Source: a bacterium
GTDB lineage: Bacteria > Pseudomonadota > Alphaproteobacteria > Acetobacterales > Acetobacteraceae
Direction of reading: 5' to 3'
Assembly: GCA_026224825.1 (NCBI GenBank)
Contig: JAMFRO010000022.1
Location: forward strand, 248,001-312,000
Length of the DNA: 64,000 nucleotides
In this document: piece by piece, positions 27,662 through 36,945 of the stretch
How the letters are laid out: each line of letters opens with the position of its first letter
Numbering within the stretch: position 1 is the first letter of the stretch
The notes under the pieces: model-generated
What the model was told of the DNA's origin: nothing
Seen by the model: the letters and a program-made list of their open reading frames with translations, nothing else
Databases searched by the model: none
Translations under genes and position numbers: made by a program

Positions 27662-28909
27662 TCATTCAACCGTAACGCCGGCTGCCGTGCCGCCATCATA
27701 TTCATTGCGTAAAATGTCGTTCACGCTTTCGCGTAATTCTCCCAGTGATGCATCGCCAGAGCCGTTGGCACCTGCAAGTGGCGCAAGCCGGAATCCGGTA
27801 TACATCACCCGCCGCTCAGCAAATACGGGAGGCGTGGATTCGTGCAGCGTGCACGACAGATGTACGGTCAAATCACCTGCCTCAGTGGGTAACGCGACGA
27901 CCGGAAGATACGGCCGGGTCTTGGCGACCTCGACCGGCATGGCCACACGGTGCGAACCGGCGATGACCTGGAGAGATCCATTCCCCTGCCCGGCTGGTGT
28001 CAGCGCAATGCCCACGGTCAGGCTTGAGCATATATAGGCATGCCGCCCCAGATGGCAGTCGCGGTGAAAATCGACATCGGACGGTCCGGAAACAACGCCC
28101 ACCGGCTTGTAGAGCGCCTCGATGATCCGCCCGTCTGCGCGCTTTTGCGCAAGCTCATCCTGATCACCAAGAACACGCCTCATGCGGTCCCAGGTTTCAC
28201 CGGAAAGTATCTGCGCTGTCGTTGGCGAGTGTTCGATGAACTCCTGCATGCGCACGCAACAGCGCGTACCGTCCTTGACTGTCGCCCACCAAGACTTACG
28301 GTCTCCTTCGTGATAATGTGGGAGGGCACGGTCCATGTCGGCCACGATGCGGGCCATGTCTTCCGGGTCCAGCCAGCCTTTCAGGTGGAGAAACCCCGCC
28401 TCGCGCAGAAAATGCGCTATGTCGGCGGGATCAGCGTCAGGTGTAAACGCCGTGGCGAGATCCAACGGCGCTCCGTGCCGGTCGAGAAATGAGAGGTTAT
28501 CATCGGTGACCGGCCACCCTTCGAGCAGCGCAATCCAGAGCGAATCCCAAGCGGAAACATCGGCAATCGTTCCGTTACGAAATCGAAGCTCCCTGGCGAC
28601 GCTGAAGCCATTGAACGCCATCTGGTTTTGGGCCCAATCCGAGAATTGGCCCGGGGTGAGGGTTACAACGACGGCGCCCTCGGCTGTGCCGCTCTGTACA
28701 TCGACGGTGGCGCCTGTCCGCAGTACCGTCCATGCCGATCCTTCGACCTCAACGGCGAGCGGCTGCGCGGCGAGCGCCTCGATGCCAGCGGCAACCAGAT
28801 GTCCATGCTTGGCAGCCAGCCGAGGGAACTCTTGAGCGAAGAACTCACCCGCCGTGATGTGATGCCGGTCTTCGTCGCGCCGTGTGCGGCGGTCTAGGTT
28901 ATAAGCCAT
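27662..28909 (-). CDS. Phytanoyl-CoA dioxygenase family protein
   Basis: 415-residue predicted Fe(II)/2-oxoglutarate oxygenase. The N-terminal part (about 45-105) resembles an SCP2-like lipid-binding domain (AVEVEGSAWTVLRTG, then VVVTLTPGQFSDWAQ). The PhyH domain starts near 165 (FLREAGFLHLKGWLDPEDM). Iron ligands are likely His/Asp in DVDFHRDCHLGRHAY and a distal His in LTVHLSCTLHES. Fusion to a lipid-binding domain suggests a hydrophobic substrate. AATGGAGG lies upstream of the ATG. The adjacent TetR gene probably regulates it. Confidence 0.8.
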   Translation of the reverse strand: MAYNLDRRTRRDEDRHHITAGEFFAQEFPRLAAKHGHLVAAGIEALAAQPLAVEVEGSAWTVLRTGATVDVQSGTAEGAVVVTLTPGQFSDWAQNQMAFNGFSVARELRFRNGTIADVSAWDSLWIALLEGWPVTDDNLSFLDRHGAPLDLATAFTPDADPADIAHFLREAGFLHLKGWLDPEDMARIVADMDRALPHYHEGDRKSWWATVKDGTRCCVRMQEFIEHSPTTAQILSGETWDRMRRVLGDQDELAQKRADGRIIEALYKPVGVVSGPSDVDFHRDCHLGRHAYICSSLTVGIALTPAGQGNGSLQVIAGSHRVAMPVEVAKTRPYLPVVALPTEAGDLTVHLSCTLHESTPPVFAERRVMYTGFRLAPLAGANGSGDASLGELRESVNDILRNEYDGGTAAGVTVE

Positions 28910-28929
28910 GACAACGAACCTCCATTGAA

Positions 28930-29562
28930 TTAGTTTGTGACGAACGCTTTATCGGTTTGCAAAACCGTCTTTGCCCATGGCAAGATAAGCGTAATTGCCT
29001 CGTCGAACTCCACCATCAGATCAAACGACATGTCAGCACGAAGCCATTGCTGTTCGAGCCCCCCGATGAGCGCGAGGATTTGACGCGCCGCCCTAGCAGG
29101 GACATCCACGTGCCCCGCCAGTACTTTGGTGAACTCACCAAGGACCATGACCTCGCGCCGGAGGAAGAACGCGTAAGCAGGATGCTCGCGATTCAACGCT
29201 TCCGATCGGAGGACACTATGAAAGCGCAGCAGTTCAGGCTGGGTGACGGATCGCGTTACAATGGCGCGAAAAGTCTGCAGCACCGTACTGCGTGTGTAAT
29301 TGGCTTTGCCGGATGCCGCTCGCTCAATTTCCAAATCCGCATGGATGATTGCGGCCTCACTCCGGTCTCGCTCCTCAAGGATGGCGACCAACAACTGTTC
29401 CTTTGAACCAAAATAATAGAGCAGCCCGCCATTCGTTAAGCCGCATCTCTGCGCGAGATCTTGAATGGTGAGACCATTGTAACCGTGGAGCCCAATGAGG
29501 CGAGTGGCCGCTTCCAAAATCTGCTGACGCCGGACCTCCGGGTCCATCCGTGGTTGCCGCAT
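28930..29562 (-). CDS. TetR-family regulator
   Basis: 210-residue repressor. The N-terminal helix-turn-helix is typical (RRQQILEAATRLIGLHGYNGLTIQDLAQRCGLTNGGLLYYFGSKEQL is the domain span, about residues 11-57, with the recognition helix around LTNGGLLYYF). The remaining ligand domain is variable. I chose ATG 29562 (MRQPRMDPEV). It sits 20 bases upstream of the PhyH-like gene on the same strand, so the pair is one unit under a dyad at 29581-29602. Confidence 0.88.
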   Translation of the reverse strand: MRQPRMDPEVRRQQILEAATRLIGLHGYNGLTIQDLAQRCGLTNGGLLYYFGSKEQLLVAILEERDRSEAAIIHADLEIERAASGKANYTRSTVLQTFRAIVTRSVTQPELLRFHSVLRSEALNREHPAYAFFLRREVMVLGEFTKVLAGHVDVPARAARQILALIGGLEQQWLRADMSFDLMVEFDEAITLILPWAKTVLQTDKAFVTN

Positions 29563-29580
29563 GGCTGATACCAAACCTTC

Positions 29581-29602
29581 ATTGACTGACTATATGGTCA
29601 AT
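29581..29602. promoter_or_regulatory. Candidate TetR operator
   Basis: ATTGAC and GTCAAT form perfect 6-bp arms around a 10-base centre, 19 bases upstream of the TetR start codon. The location and form fit an autoregulatory operator. Confidence 0.55.
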
Positions 29603-29971
29603 AATGTATGATGAGAACAATGGCAAGCCTCGAATAACTGGTCCGAAAATAGGCATTCTATCTATCATGCTCATGTGCGTAAGCCGGTCTTTCCAGCGTG
29701 CTCATGCCCAGCGCTGGCTGGAGCAGCACTGGCATATGGCCAACAGGCACGTCCGCAGGCTTATGCTCGCGCATGGCAACAGTTATAGGCGCGCCATGTT
29801 TCCCGCTTCCATCCGCACTGGGACGAAGCTCTGCCGCGCCGGTAACCCGCTTAAGACGCTTAGGCAACCCTCCGATGCGTTCCAATCGCGCGCCCCAGAC
29901 TACCCCAGACTCCCGGTGGAAAGCCTGTCCTATTGCTTCCGGCATCAAACGCGTTAATCGAAGGATTTACC
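29603..29971. other. Intergenic stretch, probable remnant DNA
   Basis: Open frames of about 95 residues exist on both strands, but none resembles a known family and none has a convincing ribosome site. It lies between two fragments in the integration scar and is probably decayed DNA. Confidence 0.4.
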
Positions 29972-30286
29972 ATGGATAAGGCCGCCCCCGAGGCGTTCGA
30001 CCCCACGCCGTACGTAAACCCGGAATTGCATGGCCGCATTCCACAGATGCTGATGCAGACGATTTTTCCTCTCAACGACCAAACCCTTCCCAAGGTGCGC
30101 GAGAGCGCGGCGGCCTGGTCCGCGCCAACCCTGCCACAGCCGGCCTGGAACGAGCGGATCATTGCTGGGCCGGCCAGCGCGCCCGATGTCCGTATCTATG
30201 TGCTGAACGCTGGCGACTCTGGAAAGGCAAAACCCGCCATCCTGCATATGCACGGTGGCGGCTTCGTCATTATATGCTTTGGTTGA
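29972..30286 (+). pseudogene. Truncated alpha/beta-hydrolase (HSL type)
   Basis: The ATG at 29972 follows AAGGA and opens a 104-residue frame. The start of a hormone-sensitive-lipase-like esterase is clear: MDKAAPEAFDPTPYVNPELH, then PDVRIYVLN and ILHMHGGGFV, the oxyanion-hole motif HGGGF. The frame ends three codons later (ICFG, stop). The nucleophile elbow (GDSAGG) and the His/Asp of the catalytic triad are absent downstream, so about two thirds of the enzyme are missing. It may be transcribed but cannot be an active hydrolase. Confidence 0.8.
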
Positions 30287-30357
30287 CCTGTTTGCCGCAC
30301 CCAAGCAATGCCTGTCCGCCGGCTGGCTTGGCCTGGCTTCCACGGAGCGCACATTTG

Positions 30358-30837
30358 ATGACCACAACGCCGAGCCCGCCGGCCACGCCTGCCAGCCACA
30401 CCATCAAAGCCGCATTACAGGCCGGGCTCGGCCACCACCAGTCCGGCCAGCTTGATGAAGCAAAACACTTCTATCATCAGGCCCTGACAGCGGATCCCTG
30501 CCAAGCGGACGCCCTGCATCTGCTCGGCGTCATCGCCCATCAGACCGGCGACAACCAGACCGCCATCGAACTCATCGGCAGGGCCATCGAGATCAGCCCC
30601 GCCTTCGCTTCCTATCATTCCAACCTGGGCAACGCGCTCCGGGCCATGGGCCTGTTGGACGCCTGCGTTGCCGCCTTCGAAGCCGCGATCCGTCTGCAGC
30701 CGAATTATGCCGAAGCACTTTCCGCCCGCGGTAGCGCCTTCAGCAGCCTCAGTCTGCACATCGGTGCCGTTTCACCCCCCGAAATCGCGGGCTTCATTCT
30801 GGCGCAGATGACGCAAATGCTGCACGGCAAAGCGTGA
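30358..30837 (+). CDS. Short TPR protein, probably truncated
   Basis: 159 residues from ATG 30358. Three tetratricopeptide repeats follow one another (about 22-55, 56-89 and 90-123: GHHQSGQLDEAKHFYHQALTADP, AIELIGRAIEISP, CVAAFEAAIRLQP). The series then breaks at SARGSAF, and the last 30 residues (HIGAVSPPEIAGFILAQMTQML) do not fit the repeat. In related genomes such N-termini often lead into long TPR or TPR-glycosyltransferase proteins. I infer a 5' fragment fused to foreign sequence near 30750. Confidence 0.55.
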   Translation: MTTTPSPPATPASHTIKAALQAGLGHHQSGQLDEAKHFYHQALTADPCQADALHLLGVIAHQTGDNQTAIELIGRAIEISPAFASYHSNLGNALRAMGLLDACVAAFEAAIRLQPNYAEALSARGSAFSSLSLHIGAVSPPEIAGFILAQMTQMLHGKA

Positions 30838-30842
30838 CAAAT

Positions 30843-33140
30843 TCATAACAGTTTATCCAAGGTGATCGGCAGTTCGCGGATGCGCCTGCCGGTGGCATTG
30901 TAGACGGCATTTGCCACAGCAGCTCCTACGCCAGTAATACCGATTTCGCCGATGCCATGCGCACCGAGCGGGGCTTTGGGGTCGGGGATGCCGGTCCACA
31001 TCACCTCGATCTCCGGCACATCCATATGCACGGGCACGTGATATTCGGCGAGCGAGGGGTTCATGATGCGCCCGGAACGCTCATCGAACAACGCGTCCTC
31101 CATCAGCGCTAGGCCGAGCCCCATGATGATGCCGCCCTTGAACTGGCTTGTTGCCGTTTTGGCGTTGAGGATGCGGCCACAATCGAATGAGCCGAGGAAG
31201 CGCGAGACGCGAACCTCTCCGGTGACTTCATTCACCTTCACTTCGCAGAATTGCACGCCATAGGAATGCATCGAGTAGGTTTGCACCTCCGACGGCGGCG
31301 GCGCTTCAGCCATGGCGGATATATCATCGCGTTTGGCGCGGCCCAGGATCGAGGCATAGCTCTCGAACCGATCGGGTTCAGCTATGGCGCGCAGCCCGCC
31401 ATCGCTTGTCTCCACCTCATCGGCACTCAACCCGGCGAGCGGCGATTCATTGCCGGCGAGCCGCAGCAGTTCCTCGGTCAACGCCTGCGTGGCGGCAATG
31501 ATCGCGACGGAAATCGAGGCAGTTTGCGATGAGCCTCCAGCGAGGGTGCCGGGAGGTAAATCGGTATCGCCGTATTCGAAAACCACATGGTCCAGCGGGA
31601 GCCCCAGCCGTGCCGCGGCATGTTGCGCCTGCACCGTGGCGGTGCCCATGCCCATTTCATGGCTGGCCATCTGCACGAAAGCGCGTCCATCGGCGGTAAG
31701 GCGGATGCGGGCCGCACCGCCGGGCTGGCGGTAATACGGGTAGGTGGCGGTGGCGACACCCATGCCGAGCAGCCACTCCCCCTCACGTCGTGCGCCAGGC
31801 TTGGCGCTGCGCTTCTCCCAGCCGAAACGCGCTGCCCCGCGTTGATACGCTTCCACCAGATGGCGCGCCGAAAATGCCTTGCCCGAGGTCGGATCCTTTT
31901 CCGGTTCCAACCGGCGACGCAGCTCGATCGGGTCGAGTTGGAGTGCCTCCGCCAACTCATCCAGCGCGCATTCCAGCGCAAACGTGCCCACCGATTCCCC
32001 TGGCCCGCGCATAAAGGTATTGGCGATCATGTTCATGTCCGCGACCTGCTGCGTCACTTTTATCGTGTCCGCGGCATAGAGATGGCGGGCGGGAAAGGTG
32101 AACTGCTCCGGGCAGTTGTTATGTGTCGTCATGGCCGCGACACCGGTGTGGATCAGCGCTGCCAGCGTGCCGTCAGCCTTGGCCCCAAGGGCAACGCGCT
32201 GCTCCGTGGTGGTACGCCCACCGACGGCACGGAACACGCCCTCACGCGATAATGTGAGGCGCACGGGGCGGCCTGCGAGCCTGGCGGCGGCGGCGGTGAG
32301 TATCTGATGCGTCCATAGGCATTTGCCGCCAAATCCGCCGCCGACATAAGGCGAGTGGACATGCACCTGCGCCTCCTTCAGCCCGAACATTTCCGCAATG
32401 GTCCATGAGGTCATGTTCACCATCTGCGAGGCATCGTGCAACGTCAGCCTGTCACCCTGCCAGACGGCGGTCGCGGCATGCAGCTCGATCGCATTGTGGT
32501 TATGGCGCGGCGTGCGGTAATTAAGATCGATCTTGAAGGCCGCACCCGCCAGAGCCGCCTCGGCATCGCCTATGGCAACGGATGTCGGTTCCCGCAGGAT
32601 CTTCTCCGGCGTACGCGCATTCTGTTGGGCGGCGCCGAATGAGATGACGGCGGGCGCTGCTTCATAGCTGATCCGCAGTAGCGATACCGCATGATCCGCC
32701 TGTTCTTGCGTTTCCGCCAGTACCACCGCAACCGGCTGACCGTTCCAATGGATTTGCTCATCCTGCATCACCGGCAGGCTGCTCTGCGCCCCCGCCTTGG
32801 GGGCGGAGAACATCACCGGCGGCAGTTTCAGCCGCGGCGCATTGCGATAGTCCATCACCAGCACCACACCAGGTGCCGATTCGGCGGCCGTGGTATCGAG
32901 TGCTGCTATCCGCCCCTTGGCGATCGTGCTGAACGCCACCGCCGCATAGGTCAGCCCATCCAGCGGCACCTCGGCGGCAAAACGCGCTCTGCCGCCCACC
33001 TTCAACGCCCCATCCATGCGCGTCACCGGCGCGCCAAGCGTCCCATGCTTGTCCCGCGCCGAAGTGGTGAGCCAGCGCTCTGGCACATCGCTCATTGAGG
33101 CCAGCATGGCGCTCTGCCTGGCCTCCATCTGCCCGCTCAT
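30843..33140 (-). CDS. paoC: Aldehyde oxidoreductase molybdenum subunit (PaoC/YagR-like)
   Basis: 765-residue xanthine-oxidase-family large subunit that holds the molybdenum cofactor. Family blocks include YVGGGFGGKCLWTH, ANTFMRGPGESVGTFALE, GGSSQTA and GIGEIGITG, where the Glu is the catalytic base. The order PaoA-PaoB-PaoC and the [4Fe-4S] insert in the middle subunit match E. coli PaoABC, which oxidises aromatic aldehydes. There is no signal peptide on any subunit, so I place it in the cytoplasm; E. coli PaoA carries a Tat signal, so the location differs. Starts overlap by 4 bases. Confidence 0.9.
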   Translation of the reverse strand: MSGQMEARQSAMLASMSDVPERWLTTSARDKHGTLGAPVTRMDGALKVGGRARFAAEVPLDGLTYAAVAFSTIAKGRIAALDTTAAESAPGVVLVMDYRNAPRLKLPPVMFSAPKAGAQSSLPVMQDEQIHWNGQPVAVVLAETQEQADHAVSLLRISYEAAPAVISFGAAQQNARTPEKILREPTSVAIGDAEAALAGAAFKIDLNYRTPRHNHNAIELHAATAVWQGDRLTLHDASQMVNMTSWTIAEMFGLKEAQVHVHSPYVGGGFGGKCLWTHQILTAAAARLAGRPVRLTLSREGVFRAVGGRTTTEQRVALGAKADGTLAALIHTGVAAMTTHNNCPEQFTFPARHLYAADTIKVTQQVADMNMIANTFMRGPGESVGTFALECALDELAEALQLDPIELRRRLEPEKDPTSGKAFSARHLVEAYQRGAARFGWEKRSAKPGARREGEWLLGMGVATATYPYYRQPGGAARIRLTADGRAFVQMASHEMGMGTATVQAQHAAARLGLPLDHVVFEYGDTDLPPGTLAGGSSQTASISVAIIAATQALTEELLRLAGNESPLAGLSADEVETSDGGLRAIAEPDRFESYASILGRAKRDDISAMAEAPPPSEVQTYSMHSYGVQFCEVKVNEVTGEVRVSRFLGSFDCGRILNAKTATSQFKGGIIMGLGLALMEDALFDERSGRIMNPSLAEYHVPVHMDVPEIEVMWTGIPDPKAPLGAHGIGEIGITGVGAAVANAVYNATGRRIRELPITLDKLL

Positions 33141-34126
33141 GCAACACCTCCCGCCAACTCAGTGAGTGTTGCGGTGATCACCCGTTTTGCCAGCTCTATT
33201 TTGAAGCTATTGCCGGACAGCCCCACGGCTTCGGCAAGCTCCGCCTCGGCCGCGGTGCGGAAGGCCGCGGCGGTGGCGGGGGCGCCGCGCAGCATCGCCT
33301 CGGCCTTGAAGGCGCGCCAGGGTTTGGGGGCAACGCCGCCAAGGGCCAGCCGCACATCGCGAATGGTGCCATCCGCCGCCACATCGAGTGCGGCGGCGGC
33401 TGAGACGAGGGCGAAGGCGTAGCTCGCACGGTCGCGCACCTTGCGATAGGTCGAGCGTGCGGCGAAAGGGAGTGCCGGCAGCTCGACCGCGGTGATCAGC
33501 TCATGCGGCCGCAATATAGTTTCGATATCGGGCTGATCGTCTGGCAGACGGTGCAGCTCTACAAGTTTTATCCTGCGCGTCCCTTCGGCGCCTGCAAGAT
33601 GCAGCGTCGCATCGAGTGCCGCAAGTGCCACGCACATATCTGAGGGATGGGTGGCGGAGCAGGCATCCGACGCACCGAGAATGGCATTCATGCGGTTGAA
33701 TCCCTCGCGCGCATCGCAACCGGCACCCGGGCTGCGCTTGTTGCAACGCGCCGCGTCATCGTAGAAATACAGGCAGCGTGTGCGTTGCAGGATGTTGCCG
33801 CCCACCGTGGCCATATTACGGATCTGCCCGCTGGCACCGGCCAGAATGGCGCGTGACAGCAAAGGAAAATGCTGCCGCACGGCGCGGTGCGCGGCCAGCG
33901 CGGTGTTCTTCACCGCGGCACCAATCAAGATGCTGCCATCGTCCCGCGCCTCGATCGCCTGGGAAAGCCCGGTGACATCCACCAGCGCGTCCGGCGTCTC
34001 GATCGTCTCACGCATCAAATCGACAAGATTGGTGCCACCGCCGAGATAGCGCGCGGCCGGTGCGGCACCCGCCAGCTGAATGGCGGTCTGCGCATCCTGC
34101 GCCCGGGCGTATGTGAAGGGCGTCAT
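33137..34126 (-). CDS. paoB: Aldehyde oxidoreductase FAD subunit (PaoB/YagS-like)
   Basis: 329-residue FAD-binding subunit (CO dehydrogenase flavoprotein fold). FAD contacts include ARYLGGGTNLVDLM (about 25-38) and NMATVGGNILQRTRC (about 104-118). Cysteines at about 118, 128, 137 and 156 (RCLYFYDDAARCNKRSPGAGCDA, spread over the insert) match the extra [4Fe-4S] site that sets PaoB apart from ordinary xanthine dehydrogenase flavoproteins. It passes electrons from the iron-sulfur subunit to the acceptor. It overlaps both neighbours by 4 bases. Confidence 0.9.
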   Translation of the reverse strand: MTPFTYARAQDAQTAIQLAGAAPAARYLGGGTNLVDLMRETIETPDALVDVTGLSQAIEARDDGSILIGAAVKNTALAAHRAVRQHFPLLSRAILAGASGQIRNMATVGGNILQRTRCLYFYDDAARCNKRSPGAGCDAREGFNRMNAILGASDACSATHPSDMCVALAALDATLHLAGAEGTRRIKLVELHRLPDDQPDIETILRPHELITAVELPALPFAARSTYRKVRDRASYAFALVSAAAALDVAADGTIRDVRLALGGVAPKPWRAFKAEAMLRGAPATAAAFRTAAEAELAEAVGLSGNSFKIELAKRVITATLTELAGGVA

Positions 34127-34644
34127 GCCGCCTCCTGCGCAGATTTCTGCGGCGAAAATGTTTCGGTTATCGCTTCCACGATGCCGTTATAGGCACCGCA
34201 GCGGCAGAGATTTCCGCTCATGCGCTCGCGCAGCTCATCATGGCTCAGCGCAATGGTTTCAGCCGCCAGATCAACGGTGACGGCGCTCGGCACCCCTCGC
34301 GACAGCTCCGCTGCCATGGCAATCGCGGAGCACAGTTGCCCCGGTGTACAATAGCCGCATTGAAACCCATCATGTTCAAGAAAAGCGCTCTGCAGAGGAT
34401 GCAGTGCGCCCGGCTCGCTCAAGCCTTCCACCGTGTTGATGGCACGGTCCTGATATTGCACAGCCAGCGCCAGGCAGGCATTGATTCGCTCGCCATCGAC
34501 CAGCACCGTGCAGGCGCCGCAGGCGCCCTGGTTGCAGCCTTTCTTCGATCCGCTCAGGCCGAGATGGTCGCGCAGCAAATCCAGCAGCGAGGTTCGCAAA
34601 TCGAAAACCGCCTCCACGTGCTGGCCATTCACAATAAATCGCAT
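34123..34644 (-). CDS. paoA: Aldehyde oxidoreductase [2Fe-2S] subunit (PaoA/YagT-like)
   Basis: 173-residue subunit with two [2Fe-2S] clusters. The plant-ferredoxin-type cluster is CNQGACGACTVLVDG with an earlier Cys; the helical-domain cluster is FQCGYCTPGQ plus GNLCRCGAY. It begins directly with the ferredoxin domain (MRFIVNGQHVEAV), so the Tat signal of E. coli PaoA is absent. It is the first gene of the pao operon. A small dyad at about 34787-34801 lies in its upstream region. Confidence 0.9.
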   Translation of the reverse strand: MRFIVNGQHVEAVFDLRTSLLDLLRDHLGLSGSKKGCNQGACGACTVLVDGERINACLALAVQYQDRAINTVEGLSEPGALHPLQSAFLEHDGFQCGYCTPGQLCSAIAMAAELSRGVPSAVTVDLAAETIALSHDELRERMSGNLCRCGAYNGIVEAITETFSPQKSAQEAA

Positions 34645-35147
34645 ATTCCCTCCTCACCGCAATCAGGCCGAGCAGCCAACCGCTCTGCCAAAAACCAATG
34701 GGCTGGCTGGAACGCGTGAGAGCTGGCCCGCTCGACATGGTGTCCTTTCCGGGAGATTCAAAGAGTGGCGCCGCACCGAAGCCGCAACCTAACGTAGGAT
34801 TAAATGACGCACAGCCCATGAAGTGCACATGAAGCGCACCACGGCGATGGCGCGGGGAATCTCCGGCCCATCTATCGCCAACCCGCTCCTACGCGCAAAA
34901 TCTTCTTGTTTTTTATCAGAATTTCTTGGAAGGTGACGCACGCCAATAACCATCGTACGTTAAACACGGCGGAAGAATCCTCTTTTATCGGACCACCAGA
35001 CAAGCGCAGTTGGCTCTGGTGTGGAAAAATATACGGCGGCCTAGGAGAATGCTCCTGGTTGGCGCCCGGGCACGTCGGTTTGCAGTTTGACCACGGGCCA
35101 CGGTGTGTACGGCCTGGAAGGCTTATGGAGAATGGGAGGGCGGATTG
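34645..35147. other. Divergent intergenic region between two aldehyde oxidoreductase operons
   Basis: About 500 bases without a supported gene. On the minus strand ATCCTACGTTAGGTT (near 34787-34801) holds the dyad CCTA-CGT-TAGG, a form seen in MerR-family operators. It could control paoABC. The centre of the gap is AT-richer and presumably carries the promoter of the cytochrome c operon. Confidence 0.45.
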
Positions 35148-36449
35148 ATGAAGCGGGTTTTTATCGGCTTCCTCGGGGTTGTTGCCGTCATCTTCATCGG
35201 CTTTTTCGTGATTGCCTGGCGGCCATCGATTGCCCCGGCACCTCTTCCGGCCGCAAACAGCTTTTCGCCGGTTCTGGTTGCCAAAGGGGCCGTGCTCGCG
35301 GGAGCGGGATATTGCGCCGTCTGCCACACGGCCTCCGGCGGCCAGCCCTATGCCGGCGGTTATGCGTTGGCGACGCCCTTCGGCGTGATTTATTCGCTGA
35401 ATATCACGCCTGACCCGCAAACCGGCATCGGCAACTGGTCGGAGGCCGCTTTCGCGCGGGCCATGCATGCAGGTGTCGCCCGGGACGGCTCCTATCTGTT
35501 TCCCGCCTTCCCCTATGATCATTTTACCAAAATCAATGATGACGACATCCAGGCGCTATACGCCTATCTTATGACATTGCCGCCGGTAAACGCGCCGGCG
35601 AAAGCAGATACATTGCCGTTCCCCTTCAACATCCGCTACCTGCAGGCCGGCTGGCAATTATTGTTTTTCCATGGTGGTCGCTATCAGCCCGATACCACGA
35701 AATCAGCCGCGTGGAATCGCGGCGCGTATCTGGCCGAAAGCCTCAGCCATTGCGGCGGCTGCCACACGCCGCGCAATGCCTTCGGCGCGGAAGAAGCAGG
35801 GCACGAATATGCCGGCGCGTTGATCGATGGCTGGTACGCCCCTCCCCTGACGGCCGCAAATCCGGCGCCTGTGCCTTGGACCCGAGCGGAGTTGTTCACC
35901 TATCTGCGCACCGGTGCCAGTGATGTGCACGGCACGGCGGCCGGCTCGATGTCGCCGGTGGTGCATACGGGGTTGGCCAAACTGCCGGATGCAGACATCC
36001 AGGCCATCGCCACCTATTTTTCGGATATCGATGGTGCTGCGACCCGCGCGGTGAACACCGGCACGGCACTGGCCAACGCCATTACGGCGTCAGCCCAATC
36101 CGGCCAGCCGGGCGCGGATCCGGATGCTCATCTGTATGAAAACGCCTGTGCCTCGTGCCATTATAACAGCGCCACGCCGCCCCCGGCGGTACGCCCGGAC
36201 CTTGCACTCAACACCGCACTTTGGCTGCCCGATCCCACGAATTTCATCCGGGTCGTACTGAACGGGATCAGCCTGCAGGACGGCATGCAGGGTGTGATGA
36301 TGCCGGGTTTTGCAAACAGCATGAGTGATGACCAGATCGCCCGGCTGGCGGCATATCTGCGGCGCACACGCACCAACCTCACCCCCTGGCCGGATTTACA
36401 GGCCAAAGTGGCAGCCATCCGCGCGCAGGGGCCCGAGGCATCACAATGA
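35148..36449 (+). CDS. Membrane-anchored tri-haem cytochrome c subunit
   Basis: 433-residue electron-transfer subunit. One N-terminal membrane anchor (MKRVFIGFLGVVAVIFIGFFVIAW) is followed by three class I cytochrome c domains with CAVCH (near 60), CGGCH (near 202) and CASCH (near 337). Distal Met ligands are available in each domain. ATG 35148 has GGGAGGGCGG upstream. It heads a three-gene operon with a [2Fe-2S] and a Tat-exported molybdenum subunit. It should pass electrons to ubiquinone or terminal oxidases, as in membrane-bound aldehyde dehydrogenases of acetic acid bacteria. Confidence 0.92.
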   Translation: MKRVFIGFLGVVAVIFIGFFVIAWRPSIAPAPLPAANSFSPVLVAKGAVLAGAGYCAVCHTASGGQPYAGGYALATPFGVIYSLNITPDPQTGIGNWSEAAFARAMHAGVARDGSYLFPAFPYDHFTKINDDDIQALYAYLMTLPPVNAPAKADTLPFPFNIRYLQAGWQLLFFHGGRYQPDTTKSAAWNRGAYLAESLSHCGGCHTPRNAFGAEEAGHEYAGALIDGWYAPPLTAANPAPVPWTRAELFTYLRTGASDVHGTAAGSMSPVVHTGLAKLPDADIQAIATYFSDIDGAATRAVNTGTALANAITASAQSGQPGADPDAHLYENACASCHYNSATPPPAVRPDLALNTALWLPDPTNFIRVVLNGISLQDGMQGVMMPGFANSMSDDQIARLAAYLRRTRTNLTPWPDLQAKVAAIRAQGPEASQ

Positions 36450-36474
36450 AATTTGCAGCCGGAGCCATAGGATC

Positions 36475-36945
36475 ATGACCTCATTCCATCTCAATGGTCA
36501 GGCAGTGTCGGTCGATATTCCCGATGACACACCCCTGCTATGGGTCATCCGCGACGACATCGGCCTCACGGGCACAAAATTCGGCTGCGGCATCGGCATG
36601 TGCGGTGCCTGCACCGTGCATGTGGACGGGCGGGCACAACGCTCCTGCATCACCCCCGTCGGCGCGGTGGAAGGTGCTGCCATCACCACGATTGAAGGGC
36701 TGTCGCCTAACGGTCAGCATCCGTTGCAAACAGCCTGGGTCGAGGCGCAGGCACCGCAATGCGGCTACTGCCAATCTGGACAGATCATGCAGGCCGCCAC
36801 ATTGCTGCTGGATTTTCCCAGCCCGTCGGCGGAGGACATCACCGCCGTCATGCATGGCAATCTCTGCCGCTGCATGGCCTATATCCGCATCCGAAAAGCC
36901 ATTCTGCTGGCCGCACCGCAATTGCGAGGGAGCGAGCCCACATGA
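36475..36945 (+). CDS. Aldehyde/isoquinoline oxidoreductase [2Fe-2S] subunit
   Basis: 156-residue small subunit with two [2Fe-2S] clusters: FGCGIGMCGACTVHVDG plus RSC, and CGYCQSGQI plus GNLCRCMAY. It resembles IorA of isoquinoline 1-oxidoreductase and the small subunit of acetic-acid-bacterial aldehyde dehydrogenase. It has no signal of its own; the complex probably crosses the membrane folded, carried by the Tat signal of the large subunit. Its stop overlaps the next start (ATGA). Confidence 0.92.
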   Translation: MTSFHLNGQAVSVDIPDDTPLLWVIRDDIGLTGTKFGCGIGMCGACTVHVDGRAQRSCITPVGAVEGAAITTIEGLSPNGQHPLQTAWVEAQAPQCGYCQSGQIMQAATLLLDFPSPSAEDITAVMHGNLCRCMAYIRIRKAILLAAPQLRGSEPT

